A stretch of 39,262 bases of DNA, from NCBI RefSeq assembly GCF_001949145.1, contig NW_019091528.1, positions 774,616 through 813,877 on the forward strand. Direction: 5' to 3'. This document shows, in pieces, positions 1 through 11,127 of this stretch. Made by a program: the position numbers and the translations under genes. Position 1 is the first letter of the stretch, and every line of letters starts with the position of its first letter. A model generated the notes under the pieces. It saw nothing but the letters and a program-made list of their open reading frames with translations, was not told the DNA's origin and searched no databases. Source of the stretch: Acanthaster planci (lineage: Eukaryota > Echinodermata > Asteroidea > Valvatida > Acanthasteridae).

Positions 1-448
1 CAAAAGGGTGAAATAGGTGGTGTTGGACCCCAGGGTGATCAGGGGCCACCTGGAGTAACAGGATTACCTGGAGCGAAAGGTCAGCGTGGTGAACTGGGGC
101 AGAGGGGTGAAGTGGGAGGTGTTGGACCTCAAGGAACAAGGGGTAATCCAGGGCCATCTGGAGTTACAGGACTGCCTGGAGCTAAGGGTCAACATGGTGA
201 GGCAGGGCAAAAGGGTGAAGTTGGAGATGTTGGACCCCAAGGGCCCAGAGGAAATATGGGTCCAAAAGGACAGCATGGCCTGAACGGCATAGTAGGTGAA
301 AAAGGTGACAAGGGTACTTTGGGCAATCAAGGACTGCGAGGGCCCAGGGGTCTAAGAGGTTATACTGGACCAGAGGGTGCTAGAGGTGAAAAGGGGGGAA
401 GAGGACAAAAGGGACTGAAAGGTCTGGATGGCTCTGTCGGACAAAAAG
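1..448 (+). CDS. Colmedin collagen exon, module 1 (long, 5' end outside window)
   Basis: Frame 1 is open from the first base with uninterrupted Gly-X-Y triplets, rich in charged X/Y residues such as GEK and GPR. The exon ends with the first base of a Gly codon before donor gtacat at 449. It resembles exon 2419-2922 in composition and motif order. Confidence 0.88.
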
Positions 449-3400
449 GTACATAAAATCTGATAATCTGTTAAAATACAAACTTACTTTTATTAGTTCC
501 ATGTGTAATTTTGTTTATTATTCCCTATTCTGAATGACTTTCTGCAATGACAAGATATTGTTCGCATCATCATTGCTTGTTATAGTGTTGCTTTGCATAA
601 CCACTGGGATTGGCTACGGAGAACATTTCCCATAGCCACAAAATTACAGCCTACGTGTATTTCAGTTGAATATTATGAAATATTACATTCTACACTTCAT
701 CACCTGTTTTCACAGTTTATATGGTATTCTTGTTCTCAAGGTGAGATGGGTGACCCAGGAGAAGAGGGTGATCCTGGACCCATTGGACCACCTGGAGTGA
801 AGGGAGAGATGGGATATAGTAAGACTCTAAAAAGGCACATTTCTACATCAGTTACATATTCAAATACTAAACTTCAAGAAAAAACCAATCACTGAAATTC
901 TCATTTATTGGCAAATGAACTCCACTGCTAAAATACTAGTACCTCTCCCAAGGGTAAAAACATGAAAAAGAGATGGTTGTACAATATCATGCAACTGTTT
1001 CGCCATGCGTCTGATATTTGAGCAATTCTATAAATCTGGGGTCCAACGTGTGACATTTTTCTGTCCCTAATGCAACTGACTTTTGCAATTTGATAATGGT
1101 TGCATCATTCAAATTGACTTCAAACAATTTTTAGTTGACAGGTAATTTGCATTAGTTACATGTAAACAATTTTTGTTTGAAGGTAATTTGCATTTTTTAC
1201 ATGTAATCAATCTTGGAAATTAAAGAATATTTTCTAAACTAATAAAAGAATAGATGAAGGATGTAACATGGCCCAGGAAAAAAAATCGGACCAGTAAGTT
1301 ATAGAATGATCTGTTTGTATAAAGAACCTAAGGGCGTAGGGCCTCCTCTGTTGAAGGACACAGTACAGTTCATGTCTAATCCTTCTGCAAAAATACAGGA
1401 ACATTTGTAGCATAAACATCCATATTCCTACTCCTTGCAAATACTTCCATGGAGGCTGCAACGTAGTAACATTTGATTTATAATATACAATTTCATATTT
1501 GTATACATACATGCACACAGAACAAAAACTAGACAGCTGTTGTACTTTAGGGAATGAATACTGCACTTTACTCATATAGTTTATTGCAAAGATGCCACAT
1601 ACCGTTGCCATAATTTTATTCAACTTTGTGAAATGATTGTTTCAATTGTTCCCCAGTAAGTTTGCCTGCAACATGGGAACCTAGAACTCTCGAAAGGATC
1701 AGAGGCCCTCCTGGGCCGAAGGGTTCACCAGGCCCTGAAGGTCCCAGGGGCAGACAAGGACTGCAGGGCTTAAATGGGGCCAGAGGTGATTCAGGAGAGC
1801 CTGGGACTATTGGCCCACCAGGCCCTATTGGCCCTCCTGGTACGAAAGGCACCCCGGGTATCAAGGGCCTGCAGGGCTCCTCTGGGAACCCAGGTGAGCC
1901 AGGGGAGAAAGGACACCTTGGCCCTATGGGACCCCCGGGGGCCACTGGACACCCTGGACTACGTGGTCAATCTGGCATAAATGGGCTACCAGGTGAGGAT
2001 GGGGCAAAAGGGGATAAGGGTGACAGAGGGTCAGATGGGTTACTGGGTCCTTCAGGGGCACCAGGTTTACCCGGAACCAACGGAGCCCAAGGACCTCCAG
2101 GACAAAAAGGAGCAACAGGAAACCAAGGTAGGTGTAATGTAGACTCTACTTAACATTTTGTCCCAATGTAAAAACTTAAACATGAGTAATGAAATCAGAA
2201 GTGTCACTGGAGGGGTGGAGATGTCACCCCAATTGCCAGAAAAATCATCGTGCTGTTGGCAATGAAGAAAAAAAGATGAGAAAAGGAAAGGGGGGTCTCG
2301 TGACTGTGAGATAATAAGGAATCAGATTAATAACACTCATGAAATTTGCAGATGGCACATCGTTTCCTGACAGTTTTTAATTCTTCCAATTCTTGTGCTG
2401 TATGTTGGTAACACATAGGAAACAAGGGGCAGCCAGGACCAATGGGTAACCAAGGTGAAGTTGGAGCCAAAGGTGAAACTGGTGATACTGGATCCCCTGG
2501 CGATCGAGGGCCATCTGGTCAGCGTGGTGAAGCAGGAGAAAAAGGTGAAGTGGGGAGGCCAGGGCCCACAGGTCTCAAAGGATCAGCTGGCCTGTCTGGG
2601 TCTGCGGGGCCTCAGGGTCCTTCGGGACCCCCAGGACTCAAGGGTGATCCCGGTGGAATTGGACCTCGAGGAGAGCCAGGCCGACTTGGGAAGCAAGGAC
2701 ATAAGGGAGATAAGGGTTGCCTGGGCCCAGAAGGACCATCCGGCCCACAAGGACCACCAGGCCTGAATGGAATGGCAGGGCTGAAAGGTCAAAAAGGCGA
2801 CTTGGGAGAAAGAGGCCTGCAGGGCCCTCGAGGTTCAAAAGGCATTATGGGGACCAGAGGTAGCAAGGGTGATCCGGGCCAAGAGGGAATCATGGGGCCT
2901 GGAGGAACTCCTGGACGAAAAGGTAAACACTAATAATCTGTCTATTACAATTCCACCATCTTTTGCAAATGTTTTTTTCCTGTTGACTGTCAGTGTTCTT
3001 AAGGACAACAAATTTCTGCTTCTTACCCCATGTCTCCCATCCTTGCTTTGAAACAAAGTCTGAGACGATATATTTGACATACTAGACGGTTGTTGCAAAA
3101 TCCCAATTTACGTGTAGTTTCAGGATGAAAGAATGAGGAAATGTCAATTAACTGAGACTCACCTCAGTGTCTGTGATATTCTTGCTCTGAAGGTGAGAAG
3201 GGTGATCCGGGAGAAGAAGGCGATACTGGACCCATTGGACCGCCTGGAGCGAGGGGAGAGATGGGAGATGCATGCAATGGTAAGGACTTTCACGCATGCT
3301 TCAACTGCTGGCCAATTAAAATGCAGAAAAAATGTCCGAGTTATATTATTGAAAGGGTAAGGGTATATGGATGTGTGCTCCTCCCCCCACATCGGTTTTG

Positions 3401-6400
3401 TTGATACCGTAAGTCGGTGTTTTCTTGATAATATGCAGTCCAGTGTCACTAATGTATAGTTCGCCTTTTTTTTCCAGTTATCAGTATGCTCTGATGATAA
3501 ATATGGGGCTCATTATTAACCACCCTCTTAGGTCCAGCCTGAGAAAAGGGGATTCCAAGGACACTACATGTATATTGAGTTTCAAAACTCAACTCAGACT
3601 GACTTGACTATTTCCTTAAAACACATAATACACCTTCCATCTATCTGATATTACTTTGGTTAATAGGCCTGTATTGTAAACCAGTTGTCAAGGTCATGCA
3701 TCCAGTAACATTAATACGATGGATTACATACAATTATGTACACGGTTTGATTTCTTCCCTAGTCAATGCGATCCTGGATGATCTAAGGGAGTTGGACAAC
3801 GAAACTCTGAAGCTGATCATGGGTCCCAAGGGCAAACCAGGGACAAGAGGCCCTAAAGGGGCTAAAGGAGACATTGGAGAGCCCGGGGATGTGGGCCTTC
3901 CAGGCCCCATGGGCACCCCAGGTATCAAGGGCCTTCCTGGGGAGAAGGAAGCCCTGAGTTCCAAGGGACCCCCTGAGCCTACTGGGCCCCCTGGACTGTG
4001 GGGTCAACCTGGCATTGATGGGCTACCAGACAAGGACGAAGCGAAGGGGGACAAAGGTGACAGAGGGTCAGATGGATTACCGGGTCCCACAGGGGCACCT
4101 GGGTTACATAGAATCAATGAAACGCATGGATCTCCAGGAAAAAGAGGGAACAGAGGAGTCCAAGGTAGGTATAAAGCAGGCACCATTTTAGATCACTTAC
4201 ATTGGAAACGTTGAATAGGAATACATTTTTTTGTTAGTGACGCTTTCCTGAGTTATGCATGGTTAGAACTACAGTGGAGTAAAAGTTTCTCGACAATTTT
4301 ATATATACATGTACCAATAGTATTGTGAGGTTGTAAGATTGTGAGGTTAAGGGAAGCACATGTACGCATGTGATACTTTACACTTGTTGGAGATGGCTTT
4401 TTCATTCACAAGAAGTTGCTCTTTCAAAGAGAGGTACCAGTACAGTTTCTAAATCCTTGTGCTTTCTATTCCTGACGAAATGCTATGTCGTGGGCCAGGT
4501 TTTCCCCCTTCCCTGCCCCCTCTGCCCAGTCTTAATTATCAAGACTTAAAAAACTAGTTCATCATGAACTTGGTCAATTTAACTTTTTCTTTGTGTTACC
4601 AGTTTTTAAGGTTGGTTTTGACATTTTCAGCAGTAATGAGTGCTGTTGAAGAAGTAGGGGCTATTTATAAGTAAAAGAGTTGAGGAAAACTGCCATAGGT
4701 GTTTTAGTATAATTTTAAAGTAAGAATATTGGTCTACCTGCACAAAAATTACATCACCTGATACAATTAAAATAAATCTATAATGTGCAGACCGTATGAT
4801 AATTATTATGGTGTGCTAATTCCCTTGGTGCACTTTTGAGACACCGCTCACTGTTCATTTGAGTTGAGTTTTGTCTATTCCTGTTTATGTCATTGTTCTC
4901 AAGATTTAAGGCCGGGTAAATCTGTGCTCTACTGAACAGTTTGTCAAATACTTGAGTTATTCACCCTTGATAAATGGCATGCAAAATGTATCAATGCTGA
5001 CTGTTTAATACATTTTCGTTTCCACGTCTATAGTTTAGAATTATGAACTTAATAACATTTACAAGGAAAAAGTCTAAAACAGATTAAAATGGGATTTTTC
5101 CATATTTTTGAAGAAATTTTCAAAATCAGCAGCCCCTGTTGATTTAACTTTCAGTTCTTCAGATGACTACAGATGGTCCCACTTCCTCTCTGAAGCCCGA
5201 GATGTCGCCATCACTTGATATAGACAGCACTCCCAACCCAGGTATACCCAACAGATCGTTTTTAGAAACCCCCCAGTTGATCAGACATTTGGGTCCATCC
5301 GTGTGACCTGGCTTATTCCCCCCCCCCCACATTTGATTCCATCCACGATGAAGCACCCTGTATCTGACCTTTTCTCTGGGGCTTACATGTCAACTGTTTA
5401 AAGCAAAGTTGAGTGTGTATGACGTAAATGCGTCTTGTAGGGCTGGATGGTTCAGATGGTGAGGCACTGTGCAGTTCCAACCCACTTCAGTCAATTTCTC
5501 GTACTTCATCTTTGTACTTAATGCATTTTTATCTTTCTCAAGATCAGTTTTGTTTTTTTGTCAGCTTATCAATCAGACAATTAATAGCTTAATAACACCT
5601 ACAAGAAAAGAAAGTAAACCCGAGATTGAAATATTACCAAATACAGTTTCACACTGTTAAAGAAAATGAAAACAATCAACAGGCTAATTTCATTTCTCTT
5701 TTAGCTCCTCACGCGATTATAGGTGACCCTACTCTCACTACAAAGCCTACATCATTACCTGACTTAGAGACCACTCCAAACCGAGGTATGCCCAATGCAG
5801 TTGCATTCTATGAAAGTAGTCACAGAATACTGATGAGAACTGGGTCTTTCCCAACTAGGTTCAAATCCTACCAACCATGAAAACCCTTAGCTCAGTGCAA
5901 CTGCCTCATCTGTTTAAAGTTGCCTGTGGATGGCCTGCATGCATGCATGTCCAACTGTTTGATAGTTTGGCAGTTTTCAACATTGCTGGTGTTGTATTTT
6001 GCACATGGGCGTGATTCCTGAAGATACTGTACCAACAGAAGGAATTGCTAACAGAGAGCTCCGTTGGTAGAGCAGTCCCTAACTGGCAAGCACCCAAGTA
6101 TGTTCATATTGTCACAAGTTCAAATCCCATTGAATCAACCTATAGATCTGTTCATCTTTTCGAGTGACAAAAAAAAAAAAAATGTCATTTCCATTCTACA
6201 TGTACTTAAAGCTCTTCGGGTCATTAAATATAGTCACACTTCCACCATGGGGCCAAAGACATCACTGCCGCTTGACATCGAGGGTACTACGAACTCAGGT
6301 AATTCTTTAGTTTTAAATTACAAAAAGTCTTGGGACTTGGATAGATGACGCAATGCTTCCCCTCTTATTACAATTATGGAATATCCCCGGACGTGTGACT

Positions 6401-9059
6401 TTATTTCTTGTTTTTGTAACTCTTGAAATTAGAACAGAAGAATTTAGAACTTAAACAATTACCATGGGGAAATGGCAGTCTAGAGCACAGATTGTAGTAA
6501 ATTGTAAGTCTTATTTCATCTGTTCAGGGAAGGAAATAAAATAAAAAATTAAGAGATTTGATGTAGTGTTGCATGAAGTTCAGTCCCTAGAAGTCTCTGT
6601 AAGTCTATCCCAAGTTTTTAACCAAGCTACATTATATTTATTCAGTGAACTGTGACCAAAGCATTCCTTTGTTTTTGATCATCCGGACTAGACCATCCTA
6701 ACTCTTGAGAGATCTTTTGTTAAGACTTCAGAAAGGACTTGTGATGGACTCGAGTACCTGATATTTCGATCCTTGCAGAATCTTTTTCGACAGCCTTTGC
6801 CTATGAGAAAGAATTGGCAATAGCAGCGTCAGGCCCCATCATGGTCGTCACCAGGACGTTTTCCAAGGGGGGGCAAACCATTTTTACCCCATTGGTTGGG
6901 GAATCTCCTGAGGGCAAGCTAGGTCTAGTCCATTAATCAAAGGGTGGAGTGCTGCCCATGGGCCCCATGTTGACAAACCACTTTCATAGAGGGAAAAATA
7001 TTTCAAGGGGAGCAAGCACTTATCAGCTAATGACTAATAAACAATTAACAGCAGGAGGGAGGTCAACCTTTCTTTAACATTTCTTCCACTCTTTGTCTTT
7101 TTCATTTCACATATTTCGAGTCGGAGCCTCCCTTGCTCCCCTCGCAATGCCAATATCTGGCCTGGCTCTGGACTTTTGGAGGGCACTACACTCAGCAAGT
7201 GATAATGCAGCAGCTTCTGTCTTTTACATTTCCGTACAAAACAACAAAAAGTAACAGTGTCATCTGCAATTTTTTTTCAACTTCAAGCTCTTTGGAATAG
7301 CACAGACAGTTCTACACCCACTGCAAGTTCTAAGTTATCATCAACACCTGCCACAACAGAGAGTACTCCAAACTCAGGTATCATTTGTGCATCATAAGCG
7401 CAAGAAAAATAAGACCGACCCCTCGTTCAACTTTGCCGTACTTGAAACAATTGAATCTACTGAACTCAACTGGAAATACACAACCGAACATATTCTCCAA
7501 ACTTAAGCACAAACAGTCCAGGTCATCTGCTGAGACCACTTTTCGTTGCCTTACTCAGATAATTTTGACACAAGACAAATAATCTGTTAGGCATTATACC
7601 AAAAAATCCCTACTTCTGCCTGTATCAGGCATGTCTTCTTTTTTGTAAGTGTGTGCAGAAAGATTTCATAAACGTCCCCCTTTTTACCTTCAACTGTTAG
7701 CATACACCGGTAGTTCCTTATCTTTTACACTCGAAGTACATGTATATTGAGAAATTGTCCACATGTGACTTAATTTATAACAACTGGCAGGTTTGTTGGG
7801 CTTCTTTCCATGTAGCTCTGTGCTCAACATACTCAGTGACAATAGCTTTCAGATCAAGTCCTGAATGAGCTTTTGGAATATGTCTTTATTAAAAGGCAGA
7901 ATTGATGCAAATATTCCTCTTCACTGTCTCTTCTGATTGTCAGAGTGTGTTCTGGAAAAGATCAGTGCGCCCAAGGACCACAAGTATGGTAGTACCTACT
8001 GGGGTTCTTGGATGCAGGACACTGCCCCAGATCCGCCCCAACCAGACAAGATATGGATCACCAAGCATTTGCATGGAGTTGCTATTTACGGTAAAGAAAA
8101 AATAGTAAAAAGTGAAAAAAAAATCAACCCATTTCCTGTTGACACTTCCTACACGTATTCAAGCATACTGGTACTTTTCTAAACCTCTATAAAAATAATC
8201 TGTCACATTTACATGTATATCCATTTAGTATTTTTCTTAGGAGCATATTTTTGTGATTGATGCTATCAATCTAAAAGGGGCATAAGTGACGATTCCCTTT
8301 TTATTTGAAAAACAAATAAGGAAAAAGGACTAGATGACCACTCAAATGCATGGAGTGAAATCAAGACAAAGTAAAAGGAATTGTAGGTGGTTGGATCATA
8401 TTAATCATCTTTTAAAATGATTATTTACAGAATACCAAAATATGGAAGCTCTAAAGTGGGGCACGTACACCCGGAAACACACCCTCTCATATACCTGGGC
8501 TGGCACAGGCCACGTGGTCTACAACAATTCCTTATACTTCCACAATGGCCTCTCGGCTGAGATTTTGCGGTACGACCTGAGCTCAGAGACTATCATATCC
8601 AGGGGAAGCATTCCGTTTGCCCAGTACCGAAGACTGAATGAGCATGGGTACCTATACAACTCCAACTACACCTACTTTGACCTTGCTGTTGACGACAACG
8701 GACTGTGGGTAATTTACAAGACCACAGAGCTCAACCAGAACCTTGTGGTGTCCAGACTAGATCCAGAGGACCTCTCCATCAAGACGACAATTGTGTCCAA
8801 TCACCCCCCGCGCTGGGCAGGCGAAGCCTTCATCATCTGCGGCCGGCTGTATACAACCAAGAGTTCTGAGCAATTCAACTCTACTGTGGACTTTGGAGTG
8901 AACCTATTCACAGGAGAGGAACTGGCTGACGTGGATATTCCCTATCGGATCGGCCACTTAAAAATGACCATGATGTCCTACAACCCAAGAAATCAACTGA
9001 TATATGGCTGGGACAAAGGGTACATGGTGACGTATAATGTCACCTTGACTAAACCCTGA
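1..9059 (+). CDS. Colmedin-type gene: collagen repeats plus olfactomedin domain (3' part, 12 exons)
   Basis: Joined exons 1-448, 741-818, 1657-2127, 2419-2922, 3193-3279, 3763-4164, 5155-5241, 5705-5785, 6212-6298, 7288-7377, 7944-8090 and 8431-9059 give 3111 nt in one open frame (1036 residues and TGA). Every intron is GT-AG and phase 1. The product has long Gly-X-Y collagen tracts with short non-collagenous breaks, a Ser/Thr/Pro-rich stalk, and a C-terminal olfactomedin (OLF) domain of about 255 residues. This order is that of colmedins (gliomedin, C. elegans UNC-122), which are type II membrane or shed extracellular proteins used in cell-cell or axon-glia contact. The 5' exons, including any transmembrane anchor, lie before base 1, so membrane topology is inferred from the family. 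Four N-glycosylation sequons lie in the OLF domain. Family assignment is firm; orthology to vertebrate gliomedin is not. Confidence 0.9.
741..818 (+). CDS. Colmedin short collagen exon, module 1
   Basis: This is a 78-nt symmetric phase 1-1 exon after acceptor ttctcaag. It encodes eight Gly-X-Y triplets beginning [19 protein letters not shown] and ends at donor gtaaga. It is closely similar to exon 3193-3279. Confidence 0.85.
1657..2127 (+). CDS. Colmedin collagen exon, module 1 (third type)
   Basis: Acceptor ttccccag precedes a short non-collagenous start ([15 protein letters not shown]), followed by about 46 regular Gly-X-Y triplets to donor gtaggt. The shared motif [11 protein letters not shown] shows homology to exon 3763-4164. 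Confidence 0.88.
2419..2922 (+). CDS. Colmedin collagen exon, module 2 (long)
   Basis: This 504-nt phase 1-1 exon consists wholly of Gly-X-Y triplets, with acceptor acacatag and donor gtaaac. It has the same GEVG/GDTG/GPSG style as exon 1-448. Confidence 0.88.
3193..3279 (+). CDS. Colmedin short collagen exon, module 2
   Basis: This 87-nt phase 1-1 exon encodes [19 protein letters not shown] and then a break with one cysteine (DACN) before donor gtaagg. The cysteine next to the collagen break could link chains of a trimer; that is inference. Confidence 0.85.
3763..4164 (+). CDS. Colmedin collagen exon, module 2 (third type, imperfect repeats)
   Basis: It starts with a helical, leucine-rich break ([17 protein letters not shown]) that could act as a short trimerisation segment, then Gly-X-Y repeats. 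The repeat register is broken at [24 protein letters not shown] and [10 protein letters not shown], positions that are regular in the homologous exon 1657-2127. Frame and splice sites are intact (acceptor ttccctag, donor gtaggt). Confidence 0.85.
4165..5154 (+). other. Colmedin intron, no recognised feature
   Basis: AT-rich intron of 990 bp with one TACATGTA near 4308. I see no ORF, RNA gene or clear repeat in it. Confidence 0.7.
5155..5241 (+). CDS. Colmedin Ser/Thr stalk exon 1 of 4
   Basis: This 87-nt phase 1-1 exon encodes a Ser/Thr/Pro-rich segment that ends DIDSTPNP before the split Gly codon. The acceptor is aactttcag. A second AG at 5161-5162 is rejected because it brings an in-frame stop. 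Confidence 0.75.
5705..5785 (+). CDS. Colmedin Ser/Thr stalk exon 2 of 4
   Basis: This 81-nt phase 1-1 exon has acceptor ctcttttag and donor gtatgc. Its product ends DLETTPNR before the split Gly codon, like the exons either side. Confidence 0.75.
6054..6140 (+). repeat. tRNA-derived SINE head, degenerate
   Basis: An A-box-like GTTGGTAGAGCAG at about 6063 and a B-box-like AGTTCAAATCCC at about 6118 have pol III promoter spacing. The sequence between them does not fold as a sound tRNA. It lies in a colmedin intron and is probably an old SINE head. Confidence 0.45.
6212..6298 (+). CDS. Colmedin Ser/Thr stalk exon 3 of 4
   Basis: This 87-nt phase 1-1 exon follows acceptor tacttaaag; the nearer AG at 6231-6232 gives the wrong phase. 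The product ends DIEGTTNS before donor gtaatt. Confidence 0.7.
6299..7287 (+). other. Colmedin intron, no recognised feature
   Basis: 989 bp of non-coding DNA without a long ORF or an obvious repeat. Confidence 0.65.
7288..7377 (+). CDS. Colmedin Ser/Thr stalk exon 4 of 4
   Basis: This 90-nt phase 1-1 exon begins, like stalk exon 3, with the bases CTCTT after acceptor AAG. It carries one NST sequon and ends ATTESTPNS before donor gtatca. Confidence 0.75.
7944..8090 (+). CDS. Olfactomedin domain, first exon
   Basis: This 147-nt exon encodes the N-terminal OLF strand, with the conserved cysteine in ECVLEKI and the family pattern [12 protein letters not shown] followed by [10 protein letters not shown]. 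The cysteine is expected to pair with the one in the next exon. Confidence 0.92.
8431..9059 (+). CDS. Olfactomedin domain, terminal exon
   Basis: It carries the OLF hallmarks in order: [14 protein letters not shown], the [13 protein letters not shown] calcium-site strand, AFIICGRLY with the second conserved Cys, [14 protein letters not shown] and the closing VTYNV strand, then TGA at 9057. The calcium-ligand position equivalent to myocilin Asn428 (five residues before the Cys) is Glu here. Four N-glycosylation sequons are present (NNS, NYT, NST, NVT). Confidence 0.95.
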
Positions 9060-9216
9060 TCAAAAATTTGTGCAAGTGGAAAGCTATTTGTATGACCATT
9101 TCACGAAACAGTTATCTAAATGTGGATGGGTTGAAGTTATCCTCTGGAAAAAGATTAAAAGTTAAAACATACAAAGGTATATATTATAATTGCATATTTC
9201 CACAATACGGCTGTTT
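9060..9216 (+). other. Colmedin 3' UTR start with ATTAAA signal
   Basis: A variant polyadenylation hexamer ATTAAA lies at about 9154-9159, 95 nt after the stop. No AATAAA is nearby, so the true mRNA end is uncertain. Confidence 0.4.
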
Positions 9217-9366
9217 CACAATAGTGCGCCACCAAGAGTTTGCAACGCGTTGGCCAATCACAATGCACGGAATATGTCGACCTATTGTGCGTTTGGAAAG
9301 GGTCGACAAATTTTGCACATTCTGATTGGCCAATGCCTTACAAACTCTTGGTGGCGCACTATTGTG
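9217..9366. mobile_element. Short foldback element (MITE-like palindrome)
   Basis: Arms of about 50 bp, beginning CACAATAGTGCGCCACCAAG, are repeated inverted up to 9366 with few mismatches. A small inner stem (TCGACC/GGGTCGA) fills much of the loop. There is no transposase ORF and no clear target-site duplication. Confidence 0.75.
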
Positions 9367-10085
9367 AATTGCTTGTATCAAATTTTGTATGCAGTTAAGT
9401 TTAACCCCAGCTGGTGTAATCAGGATGAACTGCTCTACCACCTCACCATAAAAACCTTTTCAAATGATTACATGATTGTAAATATTTGTTCATAGATATC
9501 AATATATCATCCATATCTCTATTGCTTGAGAACCCGTCACATAGCCAACCTACAACAGTTTTACGGCACTGGCTGGCTATGCACAACCTAATGTACTACA
9601 CACCACACGCATAACAAACTCTATAAATTACATGTATACGGAAATGGTTTAGGCCTATGGCTACTCACGATAGAGAATCATACCATAACATGGCTAGAGG
9701 GGTGTTTACAAGAAATGAAGCAAAACTAGTTACCAAAACTTGTCGGAAATTTACAGTTTCTAGACTTTGTGACTCAAAATGCTTGGGCTTTATCAGCATC
9801 CATTCACCACATCTGGTCTCCTTTTTAATAGCTGCATATCTTAAATGTTAAAACCTGGCCAAGTAAATATTCATTCAATGTATAAAGCCAATTCCAATTA
9901 GAATCAGGTCCCTTTAAATTGAAAGACAACCCAGTTGACGTTTTCTGGGCCCCTGCTGGGATGTCATATAATAATTTCATATTTCTATTTTTAAAGATCT
10001 GTTGGGTTGTCATACTTGTGCACATATGAATATTCTGGGCCAAAGGCATGTGATATCATTCCAGGAAGAAGTCTCATTTTGTGGG
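9367..10085. other. Intergenic, no recognised feature
   Basis: Between the foldback and the SINE I see only short chance ORFs and one TACATGTA at about 9630. Confidence 0.6.
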
Positions 10086-10370
10086 GGCATGTACGTGGCT
10101 TAGTGGTTAGGATTTGTAGCTTCTGATCATAGGGTTGGAGGTTCAAATCCAGCAGGTGGCAGCACATTGCGACCTTGGGCAAGTCACTTTACCCTCATGC
10201 GCCTTTCTCCACCCAGGAGTAATGGGTACTTGTGAGGGCAGATTTGGTTATTTAGCCGTTTGTGCCCAATAGGGCTGCATCAGCAGATGTACTCCCCAGG
10301 GAACTGAGATGATTTCAGGAATGTTCAGTTGTTGTGAGCCCTGTGTGCAGGGATAATAATAATAAATGCA
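10086..10370 (+). repeat. tRNA-derived SINE
   Basis: The head has an A box (TGGCTTAGTGGTTAG at 10096) and a B box (GGTTCAAATCC at 10140) 30 bp apart, as in pol III SINEs. A non-tRNA body follows that contains CTTGGGCAAGTCACTTTACC, a string common in invertebrate SINEs from my general knowledge. The tail is a short (AAT)n run near 10352-10366. Confidence 0.8.
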
Positions 10371-11048
10371 TAGGGACTTCTAAAGCACTATTATAAGAAC
10401 GTTTATTATCATCCGTATTATTATTACTTTTAACAGCTAATTTAGTACCGCATGCAATAATATCCCAGAGCAGAGGGTATTTCGTTGTCTTAAATGTTCA
10501 TTTCTTTCATGTGTAATTGACCATCTGGGCATCCATCGTTCTCAAATAAACAGGGTATTACGGATCCAGGTTGATGATCCTTTCCATCTGAGAATGCTTG
10601 TCGCAGAAAGCAGGGTTTTACCATGCAAAGGTACTGGACAAGATCTGTTCTGATTATCTGTCACACTTGCAGTACTTACCCTGACAATAATACATGTACA
10701 TATGCATGCTGAGAAGGTATGTGCTGGAACTTAAGCTATATTTGCATTTAGACAAATGTGTTATTGTGTTACAGACCTTTGTTTTGTTTCCTGGACTGCA
10801 AGGTTTACAAAAATGTCATCCTCGGGCTCACAAAAACTCTTTTATTTATCAAACTGTACTTTCCCTTTAAAGGAGGGGTTGTACACATAAAACATAGGTT
10901 TTGATTCTTGATACATTGTATTTTTTGTAATGATGGCTGCAATGATTTTGCTAAGCCACTGGGCGAAAAACCTGCTACTACGAATGGTCAATTGCAAAGA
11001 GTTGGGATTTATGGACCCAGACTAACTCCCATCATACCAGGCTCTACC
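10371..11048. other. Intergenic, no recognised feature
   Basis: AT-rich DNA with one TACATGTA at about 10690. No coding exon is apparent. Confidence 0.6.
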
Positions 11049-11127
11049 AGACCCGAAACAGGGCCCGACCAATACTCCTCCGTCGTATACGACAGAGGGG
11101 TATTCGTCGGACCCTGTTTATGGGTCT
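11049..11127. repeat. Near-perfect palindrome of about 79 bp
   Basis: AAACAGGG at 11056 and CCCTGTTT ending at 11119 close arms that run in to the central dyad GTCGTATACGAC. The outer AGACCC/GGGTCT continues the pairing. It lies about 0.9 kb before the BEN gene start and may be a tiny MITE. Confidence 0.7.

Noticed and set aside
1616-1945. Minus-strand Gly/Pro-rich ORFs over the collagen exons
   Set aside because: Antisense shadows of Gly-X-Y codons; the plus frame has matched splice sites and domain continuity.
5815-5880. B-box-like AGGTTCAAATCC in a colmedin intron
   Set aside because: No convincing A box at the right distance; may be a SINE remnant but too weak to annotate.
6054-6140. 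Possible tRNA gene
   Set aside because: A and B boxes are present but the acceptor, anticodon and T arms do not pair; read as a SINE head.
10086-10160. Possible tRNA gene at the SINE head
   Set aside because: The tRNA-like part is followed by a SINE body and an (AAT)n tail and has no intact acceptor stem.
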